From positions 1,610,504-1,674,503 of the forward strand of contig NZ_JADDXT010000002.1 in assembly GCF_015330165.1 (NCBI RefSeq): a DNA stretch of 64,000 bases. Reading direction: 5' to 3'. Below, one piece after another: positions 1-8,758 of this stretch. Origin of the DNA: Zobellia roscoffensis. GTDB taxonomy: Bacteria > Bacteroidota > Bacteroidia > Flavobacteriales > Flavobacteriaceae. Under the pieces are notes generated by a model that did not search any database, was not told the origin of the DNA, and saw only the letters and a list, made by a program, of their open reading frames with translations. The translations under genes were made by a program, and so were the position numbers. Position 1 is the stretch's first letter. Every line of letters starts with the position of its first letter.

Positions 1-582
1 GCTATGGTTATGATAGATGAATGTCATGCCACAGGTTTTATAGGTCCTACAGGAATAGGTACGCTTGAGGAAAAAGACGTAATGGGCCGTATAGACATTA
101 TAACCGGCACTTTGGGCAAAGCGCTGGGAGGTGCTATGGGTGGCTATACCACCGGAAAAAAAGAAATCATAGAAATTTTGCGTCAACGTTCTAGACCTTA
201 TTTGTTTTCCAATTCTTTGGCTCCGGCTATTGTAGGGGCGTCTATAAAGGTTTTTGAGCTGTTGGCAAATGATACATCATTGCGTGATAAAGTACAAGAA
301 AACGCAACCTATTTTAAAGCCGAAATGAAGAAAGCCGGGTTTGATATTATTGATGGAGACTCGGCTATTGTGCCCGTAATGCTGTATGACGCTAAATTGG
401 CGCAAGAAATGGCAAGTAAATTATTGAAAAAAGGAATTTATGTTATAGGATTTTTCTTTCCAGTGGTACCAAAAGGTAAGGCAAGAATACGGGTTCAGTT
501 ATCTGCTGCCCATGAAATCAAGCATTTAGACCGAGCAATCAATGCTTTCATCGAAGTTGGAAAGGACTTAAAAATCGTTTAA
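1..582 (+). CDS. kbl: Glycine C-acetyltransferase (2-amino-3-ketobutyrate CoA ligase), 3' part
   Basis: PLP-dependent enzyme of the alpha-oxoamine synthase family that interconverts 2-amino-3-ketobutyrate plus CoA with glycine plus acetyl-CoA, in threonine degradation in the cytoplasm. The reading frame is open from base 1, so the N-terminal half lies outside the window; about 193 residues remain of a family length near 400. Visible are the D-E-C-H-A-T-G segment (the cofactor-contacting aspartate and the histidine) and the G-T-L-G-K-A-L-G-G motif with the PLP-binding lysine. KBL, AONS (BioF) and serine palmitoyltransferase share these motifs; the conserved S-R-P-Y-L-F-S-N-S stretch fits KBL best. 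Family is certain, the exact member likely. Confidence 0.85.
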   Translation, partial: AMVMIDECHATGFIGPTGIGTLEEKDVMGRIDIITGTLGKALGGAMGGYTTGKKEIIEILRQRSRPYLFSNSLAPAIVGASIKVFELLANDTSLRDKVQENATYFKAEMKKAGFDIIDGDSAIVPVMLYDAKLAQEMASKLLKKGIYVIGFFFPVVPKGKARIRVQLSAAHEIKHLDRAINAFIEVGKDLKIV

Positions 583-631
583 ATGCATTATTTACGGCAT
601 TAAGTGCGTTAAAAAAAATAAGAAATTGATT

Positions 632-661
632 TTGTTAATAATATTTAACAACTTACATTTG
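632..661 (+). promoter_or_regulatory. Bacteroidota-type promoter of the OmpA gene
   Basis: TTG at 632-634, a 19-nt spacer, then TACATTTG at 654-661. This is an exact fit to the Bacteroidota sigma-ABfr consensus TTG-N19-TAnnTTTG. Transcription would begin near 668, leaving a leader of about 28 nt before the ATG at 696. Confidence 0.75.
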
Positions 662-695
662 CAGCTAATAAACACTTAAACTTAAAATTTTGAAC

Positions 696-2054
696 ATGAA
701 ACATCTTAGCAAATTATTGGTTGTTGTTGTCCTTATTGTAGGCATCAATAACGTACAAGCGCAAGACGAGAATAATCCATGGCAAGTGCAATTCGGAGTT
801 AATGCCATAGATGTGTACCCGACAAGCGATGACAATTTCCCGACTCAGACTAGTTCTTTCGGTAATGAGCTTTTCAACGCATCTGACCACTGGAATATTC
901 TTCCTTCTATCTCTTATGTTGGTGTGTCTAGATCTGTAGGTGACGGTCTTTCTGTTGGCGTTAGAGGATCTTTGAACAAAATCAGCAAATTAGGAGATAT
1001 AGGTGTAGATGATCTTTCGCACTACGCTTTAGATGGTACAATTAAATATAACTTCCTTGACCAAAAAGTAGTTGACCCCTTCGTTGAAGTAGGTGGTGGT
1101 TACACTTGGGTTGATGAAATTGGTGCTGGTACTGTAAATGGTGGTGTTGGTGTAAACTTCTGGTTTACAGAAAACATTGGTCTTACTGTACAGACTACTT
1201 ACAAGCACGCTTTTGAAGATTACGGTCGTAAGCACTGGCAACATTTAGCAGGTATCTCTGTTAAGTTTGGTGGTACTGATACTGACGGTGATGGTGTATA
1301 TGACAAAGATGATGCTTGTCCAGAAGTTGCTGGTTTAGAAGCTTTCAACGGTTGTCCTGATGCTGACGGTGACGGAATCGAAGACAGCAAAGATGCTTGT
1401 CCTAACGAAGCTGGTTCTAAAGAAATGAACGGTTGTCCTGATGCTGACGGTGACGGAGTTGCTGATAAAGATGATAAATGTCCTAACGAAGCTGGATTGG
1501 CTAACCTAGCAGGTTGTCCTGATGCTGACGGTGACGGAGTTGCTGATGGTGACGATGAGTGTCCTAATGAAGCAGGTCCTGCTGAGAACAAAGGATGCCC
1601 ATGGCCTGATACTGATGGTGACGGTGTATTGGACAAAGATGATAAATGTCCAGAGGTTGCAGGTACTGTAGCTAACGCTGGTTGTCCTGAAGTAACTGAA
1701 GAAGTTCAAAAACAATTGAACGACTACGCTAGAACTATCTTGTTTGATACAGGTAAGTCTTCTATCAAAGCTGAGTCTACTTCTGTAATGGTTGACATCA
1801 TCACTATCTTAAAAGAATATCCTAATGCTAAATTTACAGTAGAAGGTCACACAGATAGCGTTGGTAGCCAGAAATTGAACCAAAGCCTTTCTGAGTCAAG
1901 AGCACTTTCTGTAAAAGAGTTCTTAGTAGAAAAAGGTATTGAAGAATTCAGATTGTCTGCTATCGGTTACGGTGAAGACAAGCCAATCGCATCTAACAAC
2001 ACAAGAAGCGGTAGAAAAGAAAACAGAAGAGTTGAGATTAACTTGGTAAAGTAA
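696..2054 (+). CDS. OmpA-family outer-membrane protein with TSP3 calcium-binding repeats
   Basis: Abundant-porin type protein of 452 residues: signal peptide 1-22 (cleavage after V-Q-A), an 8-strand-like beta-barrel to about residue 190, five or six thrombospondin type-3 repeats rich in D-x-D-G-D-G-V (about 193-335), and a C-terminal OmpA peptidoglycan-binding domain (about 345-452) ending in the usual N-R-R-V-E-I motif. It anchors the outer membrane to the cell wall. A longer frame opens at a TTG at 690, but the ATG at 696 is preferred because it gives a clean signal peptide and follows a consensus promoter. The repeat DNA (about 1273-1690) is internally repetitive because of the TSP3 units. 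Monocistronic, with a strong terminator after it. Confidence 0.92.
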   Translation: MKHLSKLLVVVVLIVGINNVQAQDENNPWQVQFGVNAIDVYPTSDDNFPTQTSSFGNELFNASDHWNILPSISYVGVSRSVGDGLSVGVRGSLNKISKLGDIGVDDLSHYALDGTIKYNFLDQKVVDPFVEVGGGYTWVDEIGAGTVNGGVGVNFWFTENIGLTVQTTYKHAFEDYGRKHWQHLAGISVKFGGTDTDGDGVYDKDDACPEVAGLEAFNGCPDADGDGIEDSKDACPNEAGSKEMNGCPDADGDGVADKDDKCPNEAGLANLAGCPDADGDGVADGDDECPNEAGPAENKGCPWPDTDGDGVLDKDDKCPEVAGTVANAGCPEVTEEVQKQLNDYARTILFDTGKSSIKAESTSVMVDIITILKEYPNAKFTVEGHTDSVGSQKLNQSLSESRALSVKEFLVEKGIEEFRLSAIGYGEDKPIASNNTRSGRKENRRVEINLVK

Positions 2055-2075
2055 TTCTCTCCACTAAATAAGTTT

Positions 2076-2106
2076 AAAAGCCCTGACATTTGTCAGGGCT
2101 TTTTTT
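2076..2106 (+). terminator. Rho-independent terminator after the OmpA gene
   Basis: Perfect 13-bp arms (2076-2088 and 2091-2103, core AGCCCTGACA) with a 2-nt centre, followed by a T run. It lies between the OmpA stop and the next ATG at 2117. Confidence 0.9.
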
Positions 2107-2116
2107 ATTTTTGACT

Positions 2117-4867
2117 ATGCAGAGTTTTCTAGAAGAAGTAGTCAAAGAAGTTTGGGAAAAACATAGTTCCCATGAGCATATTGTTTTTGTGCTTCCCAGT
2201 AAGCGGGCAGGAACTTTCCTGAAAAATGCTATAGCAAAATCTGCTGACAATACTTTTTTTGCTCCTGAGATATATAGTATAGAAACTTTCATTGAACAGA
2301 TTTCAGGTCTATCGTACGCAAGTAATACGCAGCAACTCTTTGTTCTCTACAATACTTATCTAAAAGAGACTTCTCAAGAGAAAGACAACTTTTATAGCTT
2401 TTCCAATTGGGCGCAAACGCTTTTACAAGATTTTAATGAGATAGATAGGTACTTGGTGGACGCCAAAAAGCTATTTTCTAATCTTGCGGCTATTCAGGAA
2501 TTGACCCATTGGTCCCTTCAGAAGGAGAAGACGAAAATGATGGAAGATTACCTTCGTTTTTGGAATAACCTGGAGTCATTATATAACAATTTTAATTCCG
2601 CGTTGTTAAATGTAGGTCTTGGACATCAGGGGCTAGTATATAGAACGGCACACACCCAGCTAGAAAATTACTTGCAGGACAACCCAGATAAACTCTTTGT
2701 TTTTATAGGCTTTAATGCACTGAATACAGCCGAAACAAAAATTATACAACATATTCTTGATCATGCTGATTCTGATATTTATTGGGATATAGATTCCTAT
2801 TTCTTAGAGGATAAGATTCATGACGCAGGTTTTTTTCTAAGGCAACATCTTAAATCTTGGTCCTATTTAAGGGAGAATGCGCTTAAAGGTGTCAGCTCTC
2901 ATTATTTAGGAGATAAGAAAATAAACGTTGTAGGGTTACCCAAAAACGTGTCCCAAGCAAAGTATACGGCTCATTTATTAGAGCGTATTCATGGAGAGAA
3001 GGCTTCCGATTTAAAACGTACAGCCGTTGTTTTGGGAGATGAGTCTTTATTAAATCCTATTTTAAATTCTATTCCGGAGTGTATAGAAAGAGTTAACATA
3101 ACCATGGGATATCCTTTAAATAAAATTCCCTTGGCCAGTTTGTTCGACCAGTTCTTGAATTTGTATATCAACAGAAATGAACAAGGATGGTTTCATCAAA
3201 ATATACTATCGTTTTTAGCACACCCGTACATTCATATTCTTTTAGGGAATGACAGTGAAGATACGGAGGCTATTGATGAGGTTATAAAAAATAAGAATTG
3301 GGTATATATTACTGCAGAGCAAATCAAACAGGTAGAAAAGGGAGAAGCATTAGCTTCTTCATTGCTATTTCATAAAAAAACACCTTCACCGAAGGAAATT
3401 TTACAGCACTGTTTACATATTATCACTGCCTTAAGGAGCAAACTTGATGACGCCAAGGATGCTTTGTCTTTTGAATACCTCTATCGGTACTTCAATTTAT
3501 TCAACCAGTTATTGGATTTAGTCGAGAAATATGATTTTATAACAGACCTTAAATCGTTATTGGGCCTTTATCGTGAGTTGCTATCTTCGGAAACCTTAGA
3601 TTTTCAAGGGGAACCTTTGGAAGGTTTACAGGTTATGGGGATGCTAGAAAGTCGTAATCTGGACTTTGAAACGGTTATTATTACTTCCGTAAATGAAGGA
3701 ATCCTACCATCTGGAAAATCGAACAATTCTTTTATTCCGTTCGATTTAAAAATACAATTGGGGCTTCCTACTTTTAAGGAAAAAGATGCGGTCTATACCT
3801 ATCACTTTTACAGGTTGCTGCAGCGCGCTAAAAATGTATATATTCTTTACAATACAGAACCGGATGTATTGGAAGGAGGGGAACGTAGTAGGCTTATAAA
3901 CCAGCTGCTAACGGATGAGAATAGGAATTCTAGTATTACAGAAAGTGTAGCATCGCCATCTATAGATCCAAAACGCTATATTTTAGAATCCATAGAAAAA
4001 GATGATAGTTTATTAGAGCTCATCAAAGCCCATGCATTACGGGGTTTTTCACCAACATCCCTCAGTAATTACGTGCGTAACCCTATAGATTTTTACAAAA
4101 GAAACCTATTAGGCATTGATGAAGTTCTAGAAGTTGAGGAAACCATAGCGGCCAATACTTTTGGAACTATTGTGCATGATACCCTGGAAGATTTATACGA
4201 GCCTTTTGTGGGACATATTTTAACGGAGGAGAAACTTGTAGAAGCAAAATCTCAGGTTGCCGGACTGGTGCAAAAACACTTTGCTAAAACGTATTTGGAT
4301 GGTGATATATCTAGGGGGAAAAACCTGATTGCCTTTAATGTTGTGCTTCGTTATATTGAAAATTTCATCAACTTAGAAATAGTCGATGTCAAGAAACACC
4401 AAATAAGAATAATTGGTCTAGAAGCGAACTTAAAAGTGTCCTTAAATGTCCCGTCTGTTGATTTTCCTGTTAATTTAAAAGGAAAGCTAGATAGAATTGA
4501 TGAAGTAGATGGCACGTTACGAATAATAGATTACAAAACCGGAAGCGTAGAGCGAAACCAGTTGGAGATTGTAGACGGTGTATCCATTACCTCGGATTAC
4601 AAATTCAGCAAAGCTTTCCAGCTCCTTTGCTATGCTACTATGTATGCTTCCGAGCATCCGGAAGATATTATGGAAGCGGGTATCATATGTTTTAAAAAAT
4701 TAAGTTCTGGAGTGTTAAAATTCGCTACAAAGGACAAAGCGGGCAATGGAGCCAAAAAAGAAACAAAAATAGGGAAAGAAACCCTTTCCCTATTCTATAC
4801 TGAGCTCAGTGCCCTCATTTCCGAAATATGTGATTTAAACACGCCTTTTGAAGAAAAGGAAGTGTAA
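2117..4867 (+). CDS. AddB-like PD-(D/E)XK nuclease / inactivated helicase-fold protein
   Basis: Protein of 916 residues resembling the AddB subunit of AddAB helicase-nucleases, which process double-strand DNA ends. The N-terminus has a degenerate P-loop-like strand (I-V-F-V-L-P-S-K-R-A-G). The C-terminus carries the RecB-type nuclease: histidine in G-T-I-V-H-D-T-L (about 684), G-K-L-D-R-I-D (about 788), I-I-D-Y-K-T-G (about 803), then Q-L-L-C-Y-A (about 834). The frame can be opened from a TTG at 2090, but that lies inside the preceding terminator, so the ATG at 2117 is chosen. The helicase partner is not adjacent. Four cysteines for an Fe-S cluster are not evident. Confidence 0.82.
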   Translation: MQSFLEEVVKEVWEKHSSHEHIVFVLPSKRAGTFLKNAIAKSADNTFFAPEIYSIETFIEQISGLSYASNTQQLFVLYNTYLKETSQEKDNFYSFSNWAQTLLQDFNEIDRYLVDAKKLFSNLAAIQELTHWSLQKEKTKMMEDYLRFWNNLESLYNNFNSALLNVGLGHQGLVYRTAHTQLENYLQDNPDKLFVFIGFNALNTAETKIIQHILDHADSDIYWDIDSYFLEDKIHDAGFFLRQHLKSWSYLRENALKGVSSHYLGDKKINVVGLPKNVSQAKYTAHLLERIHGEKASDLKRTAVVLGDESLLNPILNSIPECIERVNITMGYPLNKIPLASLFDQFLNLYINRNEQGWFHQNILSFLAHPYIHILLGNDSEDTEAIDEVIKNKNWVYITAEQIKQVEKGEALASSLLFHKKTPSPKEILQHCLHIITALRSKLDDAKDALSFEYLYRYFNLFNQLLDLVEKYDFITDLKSLLGLYRELLSSETLDFQGEPLEGLQVMGMLESRNLDFETVIITSVNEGILPSGKSNNSFIPFDLKIQLGLPTFKEKDAVYTYHFYRLLQRAKNVYILYNTEPDVLEGGERSRLINQLLTDENRNSSITESVASPSIDPKRYILESIEKDDSLLELIKAHALRGFSPTSLSNYVRNPIDFYKRNLLGIDEVLEVEETIAANTFGTIVHDTLEDLYEPFVGHILTEEKLVEAKSQVAGLVQKHFAKTYLDGDISRGKNLIAFNVVLRYIENFINLEIVDVKKHQIRIIGLEANLKVSLNVPSVDFPVNLKGKLDRIDEVDGTLRIIDYKTGSVERNQLEIVDGVSITSDYKFSKAFQLLCYATMYASEHPEDIMEAGIICFKKLSSGVLKFATKDKAGNGAKKETKIGKETLSLFYTELSALISEICDLNTPFEEKEV

Positions 4868-4885
4868 TACAATTCGTGTTTAAAC

Positions 4886-5605
4886 TTATTTTTTATCCGG
4901 TCTTGTGGGGCGCACCTCAATTTTGCTGGGCAATGTACGCGGATTCATTTTTAATAAATCCAAAACAAGTTCGCCAATATCTTCCGGCTGAATTTTCCAA
5001 GCATCTTTTTCGTCCGGCTCATTACCGGCAAAATGCGTGGCAACAGAACCAGGCATAATGGTTGATACTTTTATATCATACTTGCGTAAATCTAGCATGG
5101 CCGCCTGTGTAAAACCTACGACACCAAATTTAGTGGCATTGTATCCCGCTCCGGAAGCAAAAAAGTTAGTGCCCGCCAAACTAGCTAAGGTTATGTAGTA
5201 TCCCTTAGACTTCTTAAGTGCTTCTACCGATGCTTTTAGAGTATGAAACACACCATTTAGGTTTGTATCTATCATCTTGTGCCAAGCATCATCTTCTAGC
5301 TCGTCTACAGGAGCAAAATAGCCCACTCCCGCATTCGCTAAAACCACATCCAATTGCCCCCATTTATCCAAAATCTTTTGAACAGCTGCTTTTTCGTCAC
5401 CATGTTTTGAAACATCCGATGCCAATGCAAGAACGCGATCCTCCGAACCTAGTTGTTTGGCGGCTTCTTCAACGGTAGAGAGTGTTCTTCCGCTTACGGC
5501 TACTCTAGCCCCTGCTTCCAATAATGTTACGGCTACACCATACCCTATACCTTTTGAGCCTCCTGTTATATAGACTACCTTATTTTTTAAATCCATAATG
5601 TTCAT
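4886..5605 (-). CDS. Short-chain dehydrogenase/reductase (FabG-like)
   Basis: NAD(P)(H)-dependent SDR oxidoreductase of 239 residues. Seen in order: cofactor-binding T-G-G-S-K-G-I-G (14-21), D-V (64-65), N-A-G (91-93), catalytic Ser142, Tyr155 and Lys159 (Y-N-A-T-K). This is the complete classical SDR active site. Arg40 after the second strand (S-G-R) suggests NADPH preference. Substrate cannot be read from sequence; a 3-oxoacyl-ACP reductase label would be generic. It converges on the AddB-like gene with 18 bp between stops and appears monocistronic. Met4 is an alternative start. Confidence 0.88.
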   Translation of the reverse strand: MNIMDLKNKVVYITGGSKGIGYGVAVTLLEAGARVAVSGRTLSTVEEAAKQLGSEDRVLALASDVSKHGDEKAAVQKILDKWGQLDVVLANAGVGYFAPVDELEDDAWHKMIDTNLNGVFHTLKASVEALKKSKGYYITLASLAGTNFFASGAGYNATKFGVVGFTQAAMLDLRKYDIKVSTIMPGSVATHFAGNEPDEKDAWKIQPEDIGELVLDLLKMNPRTLPSKIEVRPTRPDKK

Positions 5606-5902
5606 TTTTTTATAAAAATAAATGTCTTTAAAGCGGAAAGAAAGTTGAGAGCGTTATTCTTTTCTTAAATAAGAAAGTGGTCCGTTTTAAAATGTGGATA
5701 AAATCATGCTGATGATACTATTTATGCAATTTTAACAGGCTAAATTGTTAATATTTGCATTGATGCTAATGCCTGAGTGTTGATTCTGTATTTTTTCTTG
5801 TCTATGCCAGAATAGAAACCTATTTTAGAGGTTTAAGGTCATCCAACAAAATTAGAGAAAGTTGTCCTTTCAAATAAATGACCAATTCAAAAACGATACA
5901 AA

Positions 5903-7300
5903 GTGACTAAATTTTTAGACGACAATTTCTTACTGGAAAGTAAGCAGGCACAATCGCTCTATCACGACTATGCCGTTAAAATGCCAATAATTGATTATCA
6001 CAATCACCTGCCACCAAAAGACTTAGCGGAGAATAAGGTTTTTGGCAATATCACCAATGCTTGGATAGATGGTGATCATTACAAATGGAGGGCAATGAGA
6101 ACTCTCGGGGTCAATGAAAAGTACCTTACCGGTAATGCTTCCGATAGGGAGAAATTTGCTAAATGGGGCGAAACGGTGCCTCACACCATGCGAAACCCAT
6201 TGTATCATTGGACGCATTTGGAGCTTTCTAGATACTTTGGTATTACGGATACACTTAGTAGTAAAAATGCGTCTTCAGTTTATGATGCTACTACGGAAAT
6301 GCTACAATCCCAAGAGTTTACTTCTAGAGGGCTTATTCGTAAAATGAATGTAGATGTACTCTGCACAACAGAAGACCCAACAGATACATTAGAATACCAT
6401 CAGCAGCTGGCCAAAAGCGACTTTAAAACTAAAGTTAGTACGGCTTTTAGACCGGACAAAGCTATTCTAATTGGTAGTGAGACCTATAATGATTATATAG
6501 ACAGTCTTGAAAAAGTGTCGGATACGGAAATTACTACGTATGATAGACTTTGCGATGCTTTACGGAAACGTATTGAGTATTTTAATTCTAATGGTTGTTT
6601 CGTGTGCGACCACGGATTGTCTCATCTTTACGCTGAGGACTTTACGGAGACAGAAGTAAAATCAATTTTTAAGAAAAGAAGGGAGGGAGAGCAGGTTAGT
6701 GCAAAGGAAGCTGCAAAGTTTCAAAGTGCTATTTTGCTGTATCTTTCAGAAACTTATCATGAGTTCGGTTGGGTTCAGCAGTTTCATTTGGGAGCCCTTA
6801 GAAATAACAATACAAGGATGTTATCCGAACTTGGCCCTGATACGGGTTGGGATTCCATAGGCGATTATACGCAAGCGGAAAGTTTATCGAAATTTCTTGA
6901 TACACTGGATAGCAAGGATAAACTTACCAAAACAATACTTTATAATTTAAACCCTCGTGACAATGCCTTAATGGCAACTATGGCGGGTAATTTTAATGAC
7001 GGTAGTGTAAAGGGAAAAGTACAGTGGGGTTCCGGTTGGTGGTTCTTAGATCAAAAAGATGGTATGATCGATCAGATCAATACGCTTTCCAATATGGGAT
7101 TGATAAGTTGTTTTGTGGGAATGCTCACAGATTCAAGAAGTTTTCTGTCCTTCCCGAGACACGAGTATTTCCGTCGTATTTTATGTAATCTTTTCGGTAA
7201 CGAGATGGCTAAAGGAGAATTGCCTAATGATATGGAATGGATAGGTAAAATGGTCCAAAATATCTGCTACAATAACGCTAAAGAGTACTTTGACCTCTAA
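5903..7300 (+). CDS. uxaC: Uronate isomerase
   Basis: Cytoplasmic amidohydrolase-superfamily isomerase (465 residues, full family length) converting D-glucuronate to D-fructuronate and D-galacturonate to D-tagaturonate. The metal-binding D-Y-H-N-H motif (His33, His35) and the long conserved N-terminal region typical of UxaC are present. Translation appears to begin at GTG 5903; the nearby ATG at 5879 is out of frame and soon stops. It is followed after 12 bp by a TRAP transporter, so import and first catabolic step are joined; the reductase/dehydratase steps are not in this window. Confidence 0.93.
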   Translation: MTKFLDDNFLLESKQAQSLYHDYAVKMPIIDYHNHLPPKDLAENKVFGNITNAWIDGDHYKWRAMRTLGVNEKYLTGNASDREKFAKWGETVPHTMRNPLYHWTHLELSRYFGITDTLSSKNASSVYDATTEMLQSQEFTSRGLIRKMNVDVLCTTEDPTDTLEYHQQLAKSDFKTKVSTAFRPDKAILIGSETYNDYIDSLEKVSDTEITTYDRLCDALRKRIEYFNSNGCFVCDHGLSHLYAEDFTETEVKSIFKKRREGEQVSAKEAAKFQSAILLYLSETYHEFGWVQQFHLGALRNNNTRMLSELGPDTGWDSIGDYTQAESLSKFLDTLDSKDKLTKTILYNLNPRDNALMATMAGNFNDGSVKGKVQWGSGWWFLDQKDGMIDQINTLSNMGLISCFVGMLTDSRSFLSFPRHEYFRRILCNLFGNEMAKGELPNDMEWIGKMVQNICYNNAKEYFDL

Positions 7301-7312
7301 TTTGATTATCAT

Positions 7313-8293
7313 ATGAAATTGAATCTAAAATTTGTTTTTTTCGCCATGGGGATACTTTTGTTCTCCGGCTGTGGTGAGTTAGGCGGTAATCGTACTATTC
7401 GTTTGGCTCATGGGCTAGATGTAAACCACTCGGTTCATAAGGCCATGGTGAAAATGGGGGAAGACCTAAAAGAGCTTTCCGGTGGAAAAATGGTATTGGA
7501 AATCTATCCCAACCAACAATTAGGAACGGAACGTCAGTGTTTGGAATTGCTCCAAATCGGAAGCTTAGATATGACCAAAGTGTCCGTAGGAACCCTTGAA
7601 AACTTTGCACCGAAAATGAAGGTGCTGGGCCTGCCGTTTCTCTTCAGGGATAGACAACATTCTTTTGATGTTTTAGATGGCCCAATTGGGCAAGAACTGT
7701 TGAACGATGGTGAGCAATATTGGCTTAAAGGTTTAGGGTATTATGATGCGGGAAGCCGTAGTTTCTATACTAAAGACCGTCCCATTAACAATCCTGATGA
7801 TTTAGCAGGACTGAAAATCCGGGTTATGGAAAGTGTAACCGCCATGGATATGGTTAAGGATTTAGGAGGTTCTCCAACACCAATTTCTTGGGGGGAACTG
7901 TATACTGCCTTACAGCAAGGTGTGGTTGATGGTGCTGAGAATAACCCGCCTAGCTTCTATCTTTCCAGACATTACGAGGTTTGCAAATTCTATACGCTAG
8001 ATGAGCACACGGTTTTGCCAGATGTATTATTGGCCGGAACCCATTTATGGGAAAGTTTATCCCAAGAAGAACAGAGTTGGTTAAAGAAAGCTGTAGATGG
8101 CTCCATAGGTTACCAGCGTAAATTATGGGCAGAATCCGAAGATGAAGCTCTGGCCGAAGTTGAAAAGGCAGGAGTGGAAATCATTAGACCGGATAAAACC
8201 CTCTTTTCTGACAAAATAAAAGATTCGTTTGATAAGTATAAGGAAGACGAGGTCATCTACAAATTGATTCAAGAAATACAAGCAACCAAATAA
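7313..8293 (+). CDS. dctP: TRAP transporter solute-binding lipoprotein DctP
   Basis: Extracytoplasmic binding protein of 326 residues of the TRAP DctP family, with a lipoprotein signal (L-F-S-G-C, Cys20) anchoring it in the envelope. The family hallmark arginine that clamps the ligand carboxylate is in L-A-G-L-K-I-R-V, and the W-G-E-L-Y-T-A-L-Q-Q-G-V-V-D-G segment follows. Immediately downstream of uxaC and upstream of dctQM, so a hexuronate is the likely ligand (inference from context). Confidence 0.9.
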   Translation: MKLNLKFVFFAMGILLFSGCGELGGNRTIRLAHGLDVNHSVHKAMVKMGEDLKELSGGKMVLEIYPNQQLGTERQCLELLQIGSLDMTKVSVGTLENFAPKMKVLGLPFLFRDRQHSFDVLDGPIGQELLNDGEQYWLKGLGYYDAGSRSFYTKDRPINNPDDLAGLKIRVMESVTAMDMVKDLGGSPTPISWGELYTALQQGVVDGAENNPPSFYLSRHYEVCKFYTLDEHTVLPDVLLAGTHLWESLSQEEQSWLKKAVDGSIGYQRKLWAESEDEALAEVEKAGVEIIRPDKTLFSDKIKDSFDKYKEDEVIYKLIQEIQATK

Positions 8294-8294
8294 T

Positions 8295-8753
8295 ATGGAA
8301 TTAAGGAAAAACATTGATAAGGTCCTGGCCTATTTTCTCGTTACAATAATGGGGATTATGGTCTTAAACGTACTATGGCAGGTGTTCAGTAGGTTTTTAT
8401 TGGGCTCACCAAGCTCTTTTACAGATGAGTTGGCAAGATATCTTATGATTTGGATCGGTATTCTGGGAGCGGCATACGTCTCCGGAAAAAACCTTCATGT
8501 AGCTATAGATGTATTACCCAAAAGATTTAGTGAACGCACTCAAAAAAAGTTACAATTGGTAGTGCATTGGTTGGTGATTTTGTTCAGCCTTGGAGCTTTG
8601 GTCATAGGTGGTTCTCGTCTAGTTTATATTACCCATGTGCTAGACCAGCATTCACCTGCTTTGCAAGTGCCATTATCCGTGGTGTACCTTGTAATTCCAA
8701 TAAGTGGCATTCTTATAATCTATTATAAAATATCTGACCTTCTTAACGATTAA
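8295..8753 (+). CDS. dctQ: TRAP transporter small membrane subunit DctQ
   Basis: 152-residue membrane protein with four predicted transmembrane segments and the S-S-F-T-D-E-L-A-R-Y-L-M-I-W-I motif of DctQ subunits. It pairs with DctM to form the sodium-driven carrier. It begins 1 bp after the dctP stop codon and ends 5 bp before dctM, indicating tight translational coupling in the uronate operon. Confidence 0.9.
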   Translation: MELRKNIDKVLAYFLVTIMGIMVLNVLWQVFSRFLLGSPSSFTDELARYLMIWIGILGAAYVSGKNLHVAIDVLPKRFSERTQKKLQLVVHWLVILFSLGALVIGGSRLVYITHVLDQHSPALQVPLSVVYLVIPISGILIIYYKISDLLND

Positions 8754-8758
8754 ATATT

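Noticed and set aside
690..695. TTG start two codons before the OmpA ATG
   Set aside because: It adds only two residues; the ATG at 696 gives the usual M-K-H signal peptide.
1220..1636. 138-codon minus-strand frame rich in Ser/Pro repeats
   Set aside because: Shadow of the D-x-D-G-D-G repeats of the OmpA gene; its repetitiveness mirrors the TSP3 coding repeats.
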